From Cryomorphaceae bacterium (GTDB lineage Bacteria; Bacteroidota; Bacteroidia; Flavobacteriales; Schleiferiaceae): a stretch of 33,712 bases of DNA. Of the stretch, positions 7,441-16,473 are shown in pieces. A model generated the notes under the pieces. It was not told the origin of the DNA and searched no databases. It was given only the letters and a program-made list of their open reading frames with translations. Within the stretch, counting starts at the first letter, position 1. Every line of letters starts with the position of its first letter. Where the stretch lies: the NCBI GenBank assembly GCA_003566715.1, contig PXCF01000089.1, positions 1-33,712 on the forward strand. The letters are read 5' to 3'. The translations under genes were made by a program, and so were the position numbers.

Positions 7441-9156
7441 ATGAAAAAGAACAACCAAACGTTTTTGATACAGATTGTTTTGTGGGGAGCCATTATTGTG
7501 CTGCTGAACTTGGTGTCACAGCGCTTGTTCTTTCGCGCCGACCTCACTGCAGAAAAGCGCTACAGCCTCAATCAAGTAACAAAAGATCTTCTCAAGGAAC
7601 TGGAAGATCCCGTCTTGGTCAAGTTGTACATGGCTGGTGAAATGCCAGCCGACTTCCTTCGACTCCAACGGGAGGCCATTCAAATGCTCAATGAGTTTAA
7701 GGCCATATACAGAAACATTGAACTGGAAATCATTGACCCCAATGCCATTGAAAATCGCAAAGATCGCAGCAATCTTATGCAGCAGCTTGAAACGTTGGGC
7801 CTTAACCCCATTCAGGTTGAGATTGAAGAATCCGGTGGGGAAAAACGCATCACCGTTTATCCCGGTGCCATAATGAGTTATGCCGAGCGACAAATTCCCG
7901 TTCAGCTCTTGTCTGGCCAACTAAACGTTACGCCCGAACAGCAGATCAACGCTGCCATTCAAAACCTGGAATACACCTGGGCCAATGCCATACGCTCACT
8001 GGCAAAAACAAAGAGAAAATCGGTGGGATTCCTCTTCGGAAACGGTCAGTTGCCCGTGGAAAATGTTGCCGATATCATGACAACTTTGTCGCAGCACTAC
8101 GAAGTGGGGCGTATGGACATTAAAGAATATCCGGTCGACACCGTTACCGGTGCGTTGAGTTTACAAAGACAGCTTACGCGTATCAATCGATTTGACGCCA
8201 TTGTGATTGCCAAGCCTACCGAGCCTTTCAATGATTTGGACAAGTTTCTCATCGATCAATACATCATGCAGGGCGGAAACGTGCTCTGGTGTATCGATGC
8301 CGTTCACGCCGATATGGACTCCCTCAGCGAATCGTCCGAAATGCTGGCCTTTCCCATTCTTGATGATTTGAGAATTAGTGACATGTTGTTCAAATATGGG
8401 GGGCGCATCAATTCCAATTTGGTACAAGACCTGAAAGCAGCGTGGTTATCCGATATGCAACGCGTTCGCCCTTGGGTATACTTTCCCCTAATCTCGCCAC
8501 GTGTGAAGCACCCCATTACCAAAGACCTAAACGCCATCAAACTTCAATTTGCCAGCTCAATTGATACCGTGATGTCGGAAGGCGTCATTAAAACCCCTTT
8601 GCTGTTGAGTTCGGGAAATACCAAAGTCGTTCCCACCCCCCACGTGGTAAGTCTTGAGCGCTATTATAATTTTCCCAAGGACGACATTTTCGCCAAATCC
8701 AATATCCCCATGGCCTACCTTTTAGAAGGTGCGTTTACCAGCATATTTGCCAACCGCATCATGCCGCGTTTGGATAGCAAAGAAGACATTCCGTTTCGCG
8801 AAAAGGGCAAATCATCGACCCAGGTGGTTATCGCCGACGGTGACATCATTAAAAATCAACGAAATATACTGAACCCCAACATTGAACGAGGTAAACCTTT
8901 GCCTTTAGGGTTGGATCAATTCACCGGAGTGCAGTACGGAAATAAAGATTTTCTTCTCAATGTATTTGACTATATGTTGGATCCACGCAACCTCATTCAA
9001 ATTCGCTCAAGAGAGTTAAAAATTCGGCTCTTAGACAAGGAACGCATAAGGGCAGAGCGCAACGTTTGGGTCATTGTCAATACGGCTGTGCCTATTCTAC
9101 TCATCGTTCTCATCGGTATCTTCAACATCTTTTTACGTAAAAGGAAATACGCCTAA
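7441..9156 (+). CDS. gldG: Gliding motility-associated ABC transporter substrate-binding protein GldG
   Basis: The 571-residue protein has an N-terminal membrane segment (about 9-27, IQIVLWGAIIVLLNLVSQRL). A large extracytoplasmic GldG/IFT52-like domain follows, with FRADLTAEKRYSLNQVTKDLL just after the membrane and FLFGNGQLPVENV and DAIVIAKPTEPF in the middle. A C-terminal membrane anchor (about 545-563) ends in a basic tail. This is the GldG architecture, and the gene follows gldF directly. It acts in the cell envelope as the GldF partner. Confidence 0.92.
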   Translation: MKKNNQTFLIQIVLWGAIIVLLNLVSQRLFFRADLTAEKRYSLNQVTKDLLKELEDPVLVKLYMAGEMPADFLRLQREAIQMLNEFKAIYRNIELEIIDPNAIENRKDRSNLMQQLETLGLNPIQVEIEESGGEKRITVYPGAIMSYAERQIPVQLLSGQLNVTPEQQINAAIQNLEYTWANAIRSLAKTKRKSVGFLFGNGQLPVENVADIMTTLSQHYEVGRMDIKEYPVDTVTGALSLQRQLTRINRFDAIVIAKPTEPFNDLDKFLIDQYIMQGGNVLWCIDAVHADMDSLSESSEMLAFPILDDLRISDMLFKYGGRINSNLVQDLKAAWLSDMQRVRPWVYFPLISPRVKHPITKDLNAIKLQFASSIDTVMSEGVIKTPLLLSSGNTKVVPTPHVVSLERYYNFPKDDIFAKSNIPMAYLLEGAFTSIFANRIMPRLDSKEDIPFREKGKSSTQVVIADGDIIKNQRNILNPNIERGKPLPLGLDQFTGVQYGNKDFLLNVFDYMLDPRNLIQIRSRELKIRLLDKERIRAERNVWVIVNTAVPILLIVLIGIFNIFLRKRKYA

Positions 9157-9176
9157 AAACAAACTTCAACTTGAAT

Positions 9177-10208
9177 ATGAAAAAAAATCAAACCCTTATA
9201 CTTGTTATTGTTGTCGCGGTACTTGCGGGCACTTATTTCCTTTCGCAGGTTGATTTTAATGATGGCGAGCGCAAGAAATACGATTACACCTTTCACATTG
9301 AAGACACCTCTACCGTTCATAAAATTTACATCCGCGACAAAACACCTCAAGAGGTTACCCTGGTTAGAAGAGCCGATGGTTGGTACATAGAAGAAGAAGA
9401 TCGCAAAGCGAGACCCGTTGCTGTAAAAACACTGTTAAAAACCTTTCACAGTATGCGTTTGAAAAACTTTGTGGCAGAAAGCATGAAGCCAACCGTGCTG
9501 AATCGCCTAGCCGCCTATGGCATAGAAGTTAAGGTAATGGACAACAGCGATAAGTTGCTCCGGCATTTTTTTGTAGGACCACCGTCTATGGACGAAATGG
9601 GGTCGTACATGATGAACAAAGGTGGCGATGCCCCTTACACTGTTTTTATCCCCGGGTTTAATGGAAATTTGACAACCAGATTCTTTGCCGACCCCGTTCA
9701 ATGGCGCAAACGCATTATTTGGGGCTACGACAATCTCGACATTCACAAAGTTCGTGTACGTTACGCCAACTCTCCACAAAATTCATTCGAAGTTGTACGC
9801 GACGAAAATTACAAATACCAGCTCACCCGCTTGATAGACAATCAGGTATTTACGCCAGACTCTATCCAGGCAGGCTTGTTCTTTGCCACCTTCACCAACA
9901 TCCAATACCAGGGCGCCATTGTGCCTACAGACGGGATTTGGGAAAAACGAGATTCGTTAAAAAGTTCAGCACCCGCTTTTGACATTTACGTAGAAAATTA
10001 TGATGGCGAATGGAAATCGCTGACCGCCTACCGCGTAAAAGCAGCAGAAGACACCGAAGACGATGATGGAAATCCGTTGGATTACGACCCTGACTATTTA
10101 CACGCCTTCATAAGAAGCTCCGAAGGAAAGGAAGAAATGGTACTCGCCCAATACTACGGTTTACAGCTTGCTTTGGTGGACATTGCAACACTTGTTAGGA
10201 ATTTTTAA
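9177..10208 (+). CDS. DUF4340 domain-containing membrane-anchored protein
   Basis: From the ATG at 9177 the 343-residue product has an N-terminal membrane anchor (KNQTLILVIVVAVLAGTYFLS). The periplasmic part has the DUF4340 pattern: VHKIYIRDKTPQEVTLVRRADGWYIEE early on, then FVAESMKPTVLNRLAAYGIE and VQWRKRIIW. DUF4340 proteins are regularly encoded next to GldG-like ABC components and are thought to belong with them; the molecular role is unknown. The gene starts 20 nt after gldG and ends just before dnaN. A TTG six bases upstream is an equally open frame but an unnecessary start. Confidence 0.8.
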   Translation: MKKNQTLILVIVVAVLAGTYFLSQVDFNDGERKKYDYTFHIEDTSTVHKIYIRDKTPQEVTLVRRADGWYIEEEDRKARPVAVKTLLKTFHSMRLKNFVAESMKPTVLNRLAAYGIEVKVMDNSDKLLRHFFVGPPSMDEMGSYMMNKGGDAPYTVFIPGFNGNLTTRFFADPVQWRKRIIWGYDNLDIHKVRVRYANSPQNSFEVVRDENYKYQLTRLIDNQVFTPDSIQAGLFFATFTNIQYQGAIVPTDGIWEKRDSLKSSAPAFDIYVENYDGEWKSLTAYRVKAAEDTEDDDGNPLDYDPDYLHAFIRSSEGKEEMVLAQYYGLQLALVDIATLVRNF

Positions 10209-10254
10209 AAGTTATCAACAACCTTTTAAATACTCGTCAAAACACTTACTTTTG
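10204..10254 (+). promoter_or_regulatory. dnaN upstream region with inverted repeat, DnaA-box-like site and -7 element
   Basis: TTTAAAAG (10204-10211) and CTTTTAAA (10223-10230) form an 8-nt inverted repeat. Between them lies TTATCAACA (10212-10220), one base away from the DnaA box TTATCCACA. TACTTTTG at 10247-10254 is an exact -7 element about 45 nt before the dnaN ATG; no good -33 element is seen. The layout would suit control of dnaN near its promoter, but DnaA binding is only inferred. Confidence 0.4.
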
Positions 10255-10299
10255 TCACAAGATGTTTTTTAACCAACGATTTCAATACCTTCACATATT

Positions 10300-11424
10300 A
10301 TGATAAAGTTTATCGCCTCAAGTACCGTCATCTACAAAAATTTACTGGCCTTAAACGACGTTGCGGGCACCAATACTTCTCAACCGATTTTGGATAATTT
10401 CTTGTTTGAAATATCCAACAACAAACTACGTGTGACTGCTTCTGACTTACAGACCACCATTTCTACCAATTTTGATATTGAGAGTGACAGTGAGGGCAAC
10501 ATATGTATACCCGCAGCTCTACTGGTGGATTCATTGAAGGATTTCCCCGAGCAGCCCCTTACCTTTTTAATTGATATCGACAATGGCTCATGTGAAATTG
10601 TGTCGGATTTTGGTAAATACAACCTTTCTGCCCTAAACGCCGATGAATTCCCCAGGGCAATTTCTATTGAAAACCCCGGTAAAACGGTTGTTCCTGCCGA
10701 TATTTTAGCTTTAGCAGTTAAGAATACTTTGTTTGCTGTTGGCAACGACGACCTTCGTCCGGCCATGTCGGGAGTGTTTTTCCAAATGACCCCTGAGAAC
10801 ACAACGTTTGTGGCAACCGATGCACATAAACTGGTAAGATATCGCCGAACCGATGTAAAGAGCGACCACGTAGCCGAGTTCATCATGGCTAAAAAACCAC
10901 TCAACATCCTAGCAAAATCGGTATTGCCATCGGCAGACGAAAATGTGAGCATTCAATACAACGAGCAAAACGCCATATTTACCACCGAACGCATGCGATT
11001 GGTGTGTCGTTTGATCGACAATAAATATCCCAATTACGAGGCGGTTATTCCCAAAGAAAATCCCAATCATTTATTGATCCGACGCGCAACATTATTAGAA
11101 TCTGTTAGACGTGTGGCCAAGTTTGCCAGTAAATCAGCCAATCAAGTGCGTTTAGATATTGCCGGAAACGAGCTGGTTATCTCTGCTAAGGACCCGGATT
11201 ACGGCACCCAGGCAAAGGAAACTTTGCGTTGTGATTATGATGGCAACGACATGACCATTGGATTTAATTCAAGATATTTACTAGAATTGCTCAACCAATT
11301 GGATGCAGAAGATATGCGTTTAGAAATGTCTGAGCCCAGTAGAGCCGGCATTATTTTTCCCGCAGAAGTAACCGATGAACACGAGGATATGCTGATGCTG
11401 GTCATGCCCATCATGGTATCTTAA
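10300..11424 (+). CDS. dnaN: DNA polymerase III subunit beta (sliding clamp)
   Basis: The 374-residue protein has the three-domain clamp fold: MIKFIASSTVIYKNLLALNDV opening domain I, PAMSGVFFQMTPENTTFVATDAHKL in domain II, and the closing LVMPIMVS, where the last residues match the usual MPMR-type end of clamps. It forms the ring that tethers DNA polymerase III. No dnaA or recF lies beside it here, and the gene follows the gldFG-DUF4340 run. It has its own likely -7 element at 10247-10254. Length is normal for the family. Confidence 0.97.
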   Translation: MIKFIASSTVIYKNLLALNDVAGTNTSQPILDNFLFEISNNKLRVTASDLQTTISTNFDIESDSEGNICIPAALLVDSLKDFPEQPLTFLIDIDNGSCEIVSDFGKYNLSALNADEFPRAISIENPGKTVVPADILALAVKNTLFAVGNDDLRPAMSGVFFQMTPENTTFVATDAHKLVRYRRTDVKSDHVAEFIMAKKPLNILAKSVLPSADENVSIQYNEQNAIFTTERMRLVCRLIDNKYPNYEAVIPKENPNHLLIRRATLLESVRRVAKFASKSANQVRLDIAGNELVISAKDPDYGTQAKETLRCDYDGNDMTIGFNSRYLLELLNQLDAEDMRLEMSEPSRAGIIFPAEVTDEHEDMLMLVMPIMVS

Positions 11425-11443
11425 TCCAAAAACGCCCCTGTTT

Positions 11444-12082
11444 ATGAAAGTGCTTGTAGTAGGAGACGTTCACGGTTGTTACTACACTTTCAAGAAGCTT
11501 TTGCGCAAGCACTGGAATCCTGATGACACCATTTTGGTGCAGTTAGGCGACATAATCAACAAAGGACCACACAGTATTCGTTGTTTGAAAAAATGCATCA
11601 AGCTCAAGAGAAAATATCCGCACCTGGTTTATTTTTTATTGGGCAATCACGAATATGTTTTGCATCAAAACCTAAAGAGTTTTGGTGAGCCCAAAGGCAT
11701 GAGTCAACTCAGAAAAGATGCCAACAGGCACAACCTCTCGAATACGGCGATAATGATATGGATTGAAGGGTTACTCCCCTTCTGGGAAACACCGGATATT
11801 CACATATCGCACGCGGGTATTTCGCGAAAAGCTACCAGACCAATGGATTTGCCAAATGAATTAAGTCTGATCAACAACCGAAAACCTTTGAGAGATATTG
11901 GCAAAACCCAAATTGTTGGACACGTTGTTTACGAAGATGGCGCCGTGTACAACCCCAAAGAAAATGCATGGCATATAGACAGCGGAGCCTTTATGGGCAA
12001 TGGACTATCGGCCTTAATGATTGACTACAACGGAACAAACCCCCAAGTAATCGTTGAGCCTACCTCAAAAAAAGATTTATAG
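11444..12082 (+). CDS. Calcineurin-like metallophosphoesterase (PrpE/ApaH-like)
   Basis: This 212-residue protein carries the full metal-binding set of the serine/threonine phosphatase-like group: GDVHG (7-11), GDIINKG (35-41), GNHE (67-70) and SHAGIS further on, then VGHVVYEDG. Family members dephosphorylate phosphoproteins or cleave diadenosine tetraphosphate, and the sequence does not decide between them. The gene begins 19 nt after dnaN and is probably read with it. It converges with the coiled-coil gene, with 21 nt between the stops. Confidence 0.87.
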   Translation: MKVLVVGDVHGCYYTFKKLLRKHWNPDDTILVQLGDIINKGPHSIRCLKKCIKLKRKYPHLVYFLLGNHEYVLHQNLKSFGEPKGMSQLRKDANRHNLSNTAIMIWIEGLLPFWETPDIHISHAGISRKATRPMDLPNELSLINNRKPLRDIGKTQIVGHVVYEDGAVYNPKENAWHIDSGAFMGNGLSALMIDYNGTNPQVIVEPTSKKDL

Positions 12083-12103
12083 CGAAAAAAATATCAAACA
12101 AAC

Positions 12104-12475
12104 CTATTCTGCTTCTTCTTCCTTCAGTTTTTCAATCTCTCTTTCCTTCTCCGCCAATTGCTGCTGCACCTCGTTCAATGACGCGCTAAGCGACTTGACC
12201 TCCGTGATTTTTTTCTCTAAATTAGATTTAGTCTCTTCTAGATTGGCTTCCGTTTGGTTGAGCCTTTCTTTCAGCTCCTTGATGCGTCCGTCAAATCTAA
12301 TGAAACTTACTACGGAGAAGGCCATATAGGTCAATAGACCTAAAATAACTATGATATTAGTGAGTGGCAAGGTTGAAGAGCTATTCAATGGCTTAATAAA
12401 CGTAAACACCGTAAAGGCAATAACAACAACAGTTATAACGACCAATGTGATGAGCTCCAATTTTTTCTTGTCCAT
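12104..12475 (-). CDS. Small membrane protein with C-terminal coiled coil
   Basis: I do not recognise a named family. The 123-residue product has two hydrophobic segments (about 8-28 and 37-60) followed by a charged heptad-like region from residue 63 to the end, rich in Glu, Lys and Leu (RIKELKERLNQTEANLEE...), which should form a long parallel coiled coil in the cytoplasm or periplasm. The gene is monocistronic, separated from accC by a strong terminator at 12504-12534. It could be a scaffold or septation/envelope accessory protein, but nothing in the context supports one choice. Confidence 0.7.
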   Translation of the reverse strand: MDKKKLELITLVVITVVVIAFTVFTFIKPLNSSSTLPLTNIIVILGLLTYMAFSVVSFIRFDGRIKELKERLNQTEANLEETKSNLEKKITEVKSLSASLNEVQQQLAEKEREIEKLKEEEAE

Positions 12476-12503
12476 GGCGAGAATATTATGCAGCTAATGT
12501 AAT

Positions 12504-12534
12504 AAAAAAAGCCGTCAAAGAGACGGCTTTTTTT
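12504..12534 (-). terminator. Intrinsic terminator of the fabH-accB-accC unit
   Basis: GCCGTC (12511-12516) and GACGGC (12522-12527) form a perfect stem with a 5-nt loop, flanked by seven A and seven T. Read on the minus strand it ends the accC transcript 43 nt past the stop. The A/T flanks make it symmetric, but the only gene ending at it is accC. Confidence 0.9.
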
Positions 12535-12576
12535 ACGTGATATAAAAATGGGGGCATATACCATACGCCCTATTGC

Positions 12577-13914
12577 TTATTTCATTTCAAAGGATTCCAT
12601 AAACTTGGTGGTGTAATTACCGGCCACATAATCCGGATGATCCATCAATTGGCGATGAAAAGGAATGGTGGTTTTAATGCCTTCGACAATAAACTCATCC
12701 AATGCACGCTTCATCTTATTGATGGCTTCTTCACGTGTTTGCGCGGTAGTAATCAACTTTGCAATCATAGAATCGTAGTATGGGGGAATCATATAACCTG
12801 CGTACACGTTGGTGTCTAAGCGAACACCGTGGCCGCCGGGTGCGTGGAACGTGGTAATTTTCCCTGGACTTGGACGAAAATCATTGTAGGGATCCTCGGC
12901 ATTGATTCTACACTCGATGGAATGAAGTTTAGGGAAATAATGTCTTCCAGAGATAGGGATACCGGCAGCTACTTTAATTTGCTCACGAATGAGATCGTAA
13001 TCAATGACCTGCTCGGTAATGGGGTGCTCCACTTGAATACGGGTATTCATTTCCATGAAGTAAAAGTTGCGGTGCTTATCGACCAAAAACTCGATGGTAC
13101 CTGCGCCTTCATACTTGATAAATTCGGCTGCTTTTACGGCAGCGTTACCCATTTTCTCGCGCAATTCGTCCGTCATAAATGGCGAAGGCGTTTCTTCGGT
13201 CAACTTTTGGTGGCGACGCTGAATAGAGCAGTCGCGCTCACTTAGGTGACAAGCCTTTCCGGTAGAGTCGCCCACGATTTGAATTTCAATGTGACGGGGT
13301 TCTTCGATCAGTTTTTCCATGTACATCCCGTCGTTGCCAAAAGCAGCTGCGGCTTCTTTTCTGGCACTTTCCCAGGCTTTCTCAAGCTCATCTTCTTTCC
13401 AGATGGCGCGCATGCCTTTTCCTCCGCCACCTGCCGTGGCTTTCATCATCACCGGATAACCGATTTTTTTGGCCACTTTTTTGGCGTCTTCAAGGCTGTC
13501 CAAAATTCCATCAGAACCGGGCACCGTAGGCACACCGGCCTTTTTCATGGTCGCTTTGGCGGAAGCCTTATCCCCCATTTTATCGATCATTTCCGGAGAT
13601 GCTCCAATGAATTTGATACCGTGCTCGGCACATATCTTGGAAAATTTGGCATTTTCAGACAAAAAGCCGTATCCGGGGTGAATGGCATCGGCATTGGTAA
13701 TCTCTGCCGCCGCTATGATATTGGGAATCTTGAGATAAGATTCAGAACTACTGGCCGGACCAATACAAACAGCTTCATCGGCAAAACGCACGTGCAAACT
13801 GTCGCGGTCGGCAGTGGAATACACCGAAACCGTTTTTATGCCCATTTCGCGGCAAGTACGAATAATACGCATGGCAATTTCGCCGCGATTGGCAATGAGG
13901 ATTTTTTTAAACAT
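12577..13914 (-). CDS. accC: Acetyl-CoA carboxylase biotin carboxylase subunit
   Basis: AccC carboxylates the biotin of BCCP with ATP and bicarbonate, the first step of fatty-acid synthesis. The 445-residue ATP-grasp protein shows [14 protein letters not shown] at the start, the glycine-rich loop GGGGKGMR (162-169), [12 protein letters not shown] (226-237) and the catalytic [10 protein letters not shown] (288-297). Residues Glu288, Asn290 and Arg292 fall at the same numbers as in the E. coli enzyme. It lies 30 nt after accB, and the pair is read from the fabH promoter or one nearby. It is complete and intact. Confidence 0.97.
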   Translation of the reverse strand: MFKKILIANRGEIAMRIIRTCREMGIKTVSVYSTADRDSLHVRFADEAVCIGPASSSESYLKIPNIIAAAEITNADAIHPGYGFLSENAKFSKICAEHGIKFIGASPEMIDKMGDKASAKATMKKAGVPTVPGSDGILDSLEDAKKVAKKIGYPVMMKATAGGGGKGMRAIWKEDELEKAWESARKEAAAAFGNDGMYMEKLIEEPRHIEIQIVGDSTGKACHLSERDCSIQRRHQKLTEETPSPFMTDELREKMGNAAVKAAEFIKYEGAGTIEFLVDKHRNFYFMEMNTRIQVEHPITEQVIDYDLIREQIKVAAGIPISGRHYFPKLHSIECRINAEDPYNDFRPSPGKITTFHAPGGHGVRLDTNVYAGYMIPPYYDSMIAKLITTAQTREEAINKMKRALDEFIVEGIKTTIPFHRQLMDHPDYVAGNYTTKFMESFEMK

Positions 13915-13944
13915 ACTCGTTTGATTTGTTAGTGACTCCCAACC

Positions 13945-14427
13945 TTATGCAGGCTCAACAACGAACAATGGCTGATCGTACTCAACCGGACTTTGGTCGT
14001 CTACGAGAACTTTAACAACTTTACCACTCACTTCGCTTTCAATTTCGTTGAAGAGTTTCATCGCTTCGATGATACATACAACGTCTCCTGGCTTGACCAC
14101 ATCACCAACTTTCACAAACACGTCTTTGTCTGGTGAAGGACGACGGTAGAACGTGCCAATCATTGGAGAATTGATGGTGATTTGGTTGCCTGCAGGAGCT
14201 GTCTCTTCTGCTTTTTGCTCAGCTGGAGCCGCTGCCGGAGCCGGTTGAGCCTGTGGCTGAGGTGCCGCTTGAACCATTTGTGGCGCAGCGGCAACAATCT
14301 GAGTTCTCACCTCTTCTTCTTTACCGGTACGAATGGTAATTTTAAAATCGTCGGTTTCCAGTTTCACCTCTGAGGCACCACTCTTGGCGACAAAGCGAAT
14401 TAAATTTTGGATTTCTTTGATATCCAT
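13945..14427 (-). CDS. accB: Acetyl-CoA carboxylase biotin carboxyl carrier protein
   Basis: The 160-residue protein has an N-terminal segment starting [13 protein letters not shown], a Pro/Ala/Gln-rich flexible linker (about 46-78) and a C-terminal biotinyl domain with the biotin-accepting Lys124 in [10 protein letters not shown]. The family motif is EAMK[LM]. It carries biotin between AccC and the carboxyltransferase. It stands between fabH (39 nt upstream) and accC (30 nt downstream), giving a fabH-accB-accC unit. Confidence 0.96.
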   Translation of the reverse strand: MDIKEIQNLIRFVAKSGASEVKLETDDFKITIRTGKEEEVRTQIVAAAPQMVQAAPQPQAQPAPAAAPAEQKAEETAPAGNQITINSPMIGTFYRRPSPDKDVFVKVGDVVKPGDVVCIIEAMKLFNEIESEVSGKVVKVLVDDQSPVEYDQPLFVVEPA

Positions 14428-14466
14428 AGTGTAAAGGGTTTTATTAAAAACAAATGTAACAAAAAA

Positions 14467-15465
14467 TTATTTTGGGTCGTAGGCCCAAGTCAGATAAATG
14501 GCTCCCCATGTAAATCCACCGCCAAATGCAGCAAATACAAGGGTGTCTCCTTTTTTCAATTGCGATTCGTAATCCCACAAACAAAGTGGCAACGTACCAT
14601 TGGTTGTATTGCCATAGCGCTGAATGTTGAGCATGACTTTTTCGTCGCTCACGCCCATGCGCTTGGCAGTGGCGTCAATAATGCGTTTGTTGGCTTGATG
14701 GGGGACCAACCAATCGACGTTGTCAGCTGTAAGACTGTTTCTGTCCATAATATTGGCGGCCACTTCAGCCATGTTGGTAACGGCAAACTTAAATACCTGT
14801 TGACCTTCTTGATAAACAAAGTGTTCTCGATTGGCTACGGTTTCTGCCGTAGGCGGATACATCGACCCTCCTGCTTTTATCTTTAGAAAATCTCGTCCAA
14901 CGCCATCGCTTCGCAAAATGAAATCTTGCACACCGTAACCTTCGTTATTGGGCTCAAGCAAAGCAACCCCACATCCGTCACCAAAAATGACACATGTGGT
15001 TCGATCGGTATAGTCGATGATGGACGACATTTTGTCGCCACCTATTACCAACACTTTTTTAAAGCGACCGGATTCAATGTAAGAAGCGCCGGTACTTAAT
15101 GCGAAAAGCCAGCCAGAACAAGCTGCTTGGAGATCAAAACCAAATGCATTCTTCGCACCTATTTTATTACAAATAAAAGCAGCTGTACTGGCAACCGGCA
15201 TATCGGGCGTAACCGTAGATACAATAACCGCATCTACATCTTCCAGCGACTTTCCGGAACGCTTCTTTAAATCTTCGATGGCCTCAAGCGCCATAACCGA
15301 AAGACCTTCTCCTTCACCTTTTAGAATTCTTCGTTCTTTTATTCCCGTTCTGGTGGTAATCCACTCATCGGACGTATCAATCATGGTTTCCAATACGGCA
15401 TTGGTCAATCGATACTCGGGAACAAACCCTCCAATAGCGGTGATGGCAGCGTGCGTCTTGTTCAT
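14467..15465 (-). CDS. fabH: 3-oxoacyl-[acyl-carrier-protein] synthase III
   Basis: FabH condenses acetyl-CoA (or branched acyl-CoA) with malonyl-ACP to start fatty-acid chains. The 332-residue thiolase-fold protein has the catalytic triad Cys116 (in QAACSGWLF), His256 (in VPHQAN) and Asn286 (in RYGNTTNG). DEWITTRTGIKERRI near the N-terminus is also typical. The gene lies between the rpmF terminator and accB, and has its own candidate -7 element at 15495-15502. Whether it prefers straight or branched primers cannot be read here. Confidence 0.96.
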   Translation of the reverse strand: MNKTHAAITAIGGFVPEYRLTNAVLETMIDTSDEWITTRTGIKERRILKGEGEGLSVMALEAIEDLKKRSGKSLEDVDAVIVSTVTPDMPVASTAAFICNKIGAKNAFGFDLQAACSGWLFALSTGASYIESGRFKKVLVIGGDKMSSIIDYTDRTTCVIFGDGCGVALLEPNNEGYGVQDFILRSDGVGRDFLKIKAGGSMYPPTAETVANREHFVYQEGQQVFKFAVTNMAEVAANIMDRNSLTADNVDWLVPHQANKRIIDATAKRMGVSDEKVMLNIQRYGNTTNGTLPLCLWDYESQLKKGDTLVFAAFGGGFTWGAIYLTWAYDPK

Positions 15466-15494
15466 GTGCTTTAATTCGGTTTGGCTTTACTCAG

Positions 15495-15502
15495 CAAAAT
15501 TA
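15495..15502 (-). promoter_or_regulatory. -7 promoter element for fabH-accB-accC
   Basis: The minus strand reads TAATTTTG, an exact TAnnTTTG match, 30 nt before the fabH start. A TTTG at 15529-15526 is 23 nt upstream, a longer spacing than usual, so the -33 element is uncertain. Confidence 0.45.
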
Positions 15503-15578
15503 AGGGTAAAGAAACGATGAAATAACAAATCTGTAAAGAAAGATACAGAAATTTACTCAAAAGATGCTGTTGAAAAGA

Positions 15579-15619
15579 AAAAATCCCGCTCACCTCGCAA
15601 GTAAGGTTTCGGGATTTTT
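15579..15619 (-). terminator. Intrinsic terminator of the DUF177-rpmF unit
   Basis: AAAAATCCCG (15579-15588) pairs with CGGGATTTTT (15610-15619), and the loop contains a further short stem ACCT/AGGT (15592-15595 with 15604-15607). On the minus strand the hairpin ends in a T run about 25 nt after the rpmF stop. It separates rpmF from fabH transcription. Confidence 0.85.
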
Positions 15620-15642
15620 AAAGAAACGGGCAAGCCGAAGCG

Positions 15643-15840
15643 TTACGCTTCAGCTGCTTCAGTTTTGTCTGCAACAACGCGGCCTTTGTAATACAATTTG
15701 CCTTCGTGCCAATAACCGCGGTGCCACAAGTGTGACTCACCGGTAGTAGGACATACAGCAATGGTGGGTGCTGTTACTTTGTAGTGCGTACGACGCTTGT
15801 CGCGACGTGTTTTCGAAATCTTGCGCTTGGGATGTGCCAT
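15643..15840 (-). CDS. rpmF: 50S ribosomal protein L32
   Basis: This 65-residue basic protein starts [21 protein letters not shown], the typical L32 N-terminus (after PKRK), and continues with [25 protein letters not shown]. The zinc-ribbon cysteines are reduced to one, as in many Bacteroidota L32 proteins. It follows the DUF177 gene by 9 nt, the common bacterial pairing, and is closed by its own terminator. Confidence 0.96.
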   Translation of the reverse strand: MAHPKRKISKTRRDKRRTHYKVTAPTIAVCPTTGESHLWHRGYWHEGKLYYKGRVVADKTEAAEA

Positions 15841-15849
15841 GGTTCCTGT

Positions 15850-16419
15850 TTATTTATCTTTTTTTAATGCGTTTAATGCTTGCCAGCGAGGATCAATCTC
15901 CTCCTCATCTGTTGTTTGCGCGCCCTTTGTTCTATCTTCCTGTTCGTCCATGTACTCTACGTAAGCACGGTAAACGTCTGAATCTTTGTCGCCATTGATG
16001 ACGTCCGGATTGATTCTACGCGACGGTAGGTTTAACACCATGGTCTCGTAAAAGTAATCCGTTAAATCAACATCATGGGCATGACGATCAATGACCCACA
16101 CTTCGTCGTCGTCTCTGTCTTCATAATCGCCAAACTTGGCAATCAATGTAGCATCGTAGGTCTGCTCAAGCCAAAACAAATCTATACTCACGTCACAAGC
16201 TACCTGCAAAGAGCCGGTAAAGCTCATCTGCATGTGCAGGTGACGATCGTTTTTGTTTAACTCAACATCAACCGTCATTCGACTTCCGTGTATGTGGTCA
16301 ACGGGAAAATGTGCAAAGAACGATTCCTCAATGGAAAAAGACAATTGGTGGACACCATCTTTTAGTCCAAAAAAATTCAGCTTATAAGCCTTGCGCCAAC
16401 GTGTATTATCCTTTTTCAT
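15850..16419 (-). CDS. DUF177/YceD family protein
   Basis: The 189-residue protein has the YceD/DUF177 layout: a beta-rich N-terminal half with SFTGSLQVACDVSIDLF (the position where some homologues carry metal-binding cysteines), then a conserved DLTDYFYETMVLNLPSRRINP and the C-terminal DPRWQALNALKKDK. Family members affect 23S rRNA accumulation in bacteria and plastids. The gene sits immediately upstream of rpmF, its usual partner. The -7 element at 16429-16436 predicts a very short leader. Confidence 0.88.
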   Translation of the reverse strand: MKKDNTRWRKAYKLNFFGLKDGVHQLSFSIEESFFAHFPVDHIHGSRMTVDVELNKNDRHLHMQMSFTGSLQVACDVSIDLFWLEQTYDATLIAKFGDYEDRDDDEVWVIDRHAHDVDLTDYFYETMVLNLPSRRINPDVINGDKDSDVYRAYVEYMDEQEDRTKGAQTTDEEEIDPRWQALNALKKDK

Positions 16420-16428
16420 TCAGGGGTG

Positions 16429-16436
16429 CAAATGTA
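16429..16436 (-). promoter_or_regulatory. -7 promoter element for DUF177-rpmF
   Basis: The minus strand reads TACATTTG, an exact TAnnTTTG. Its end is only 9 nt before the ATG, so the transcript leader would be about 4-6 nt. A clear TTTG -33 element is absent; TTTT at 16460-16457 is the nearest. Confidence 0.45.
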
Positions 16437-16473
16437 CAATCATTTTCTACAATGATAAAAGAATTTTCAATAT

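Noticed and set aside
13246-13932. Long open frame on the plus strand opposite accC
   Set aside because: It is a shadow of accC, which has complete catalytic motifs; the plus-strand frame has no recognisable domain or promoter.
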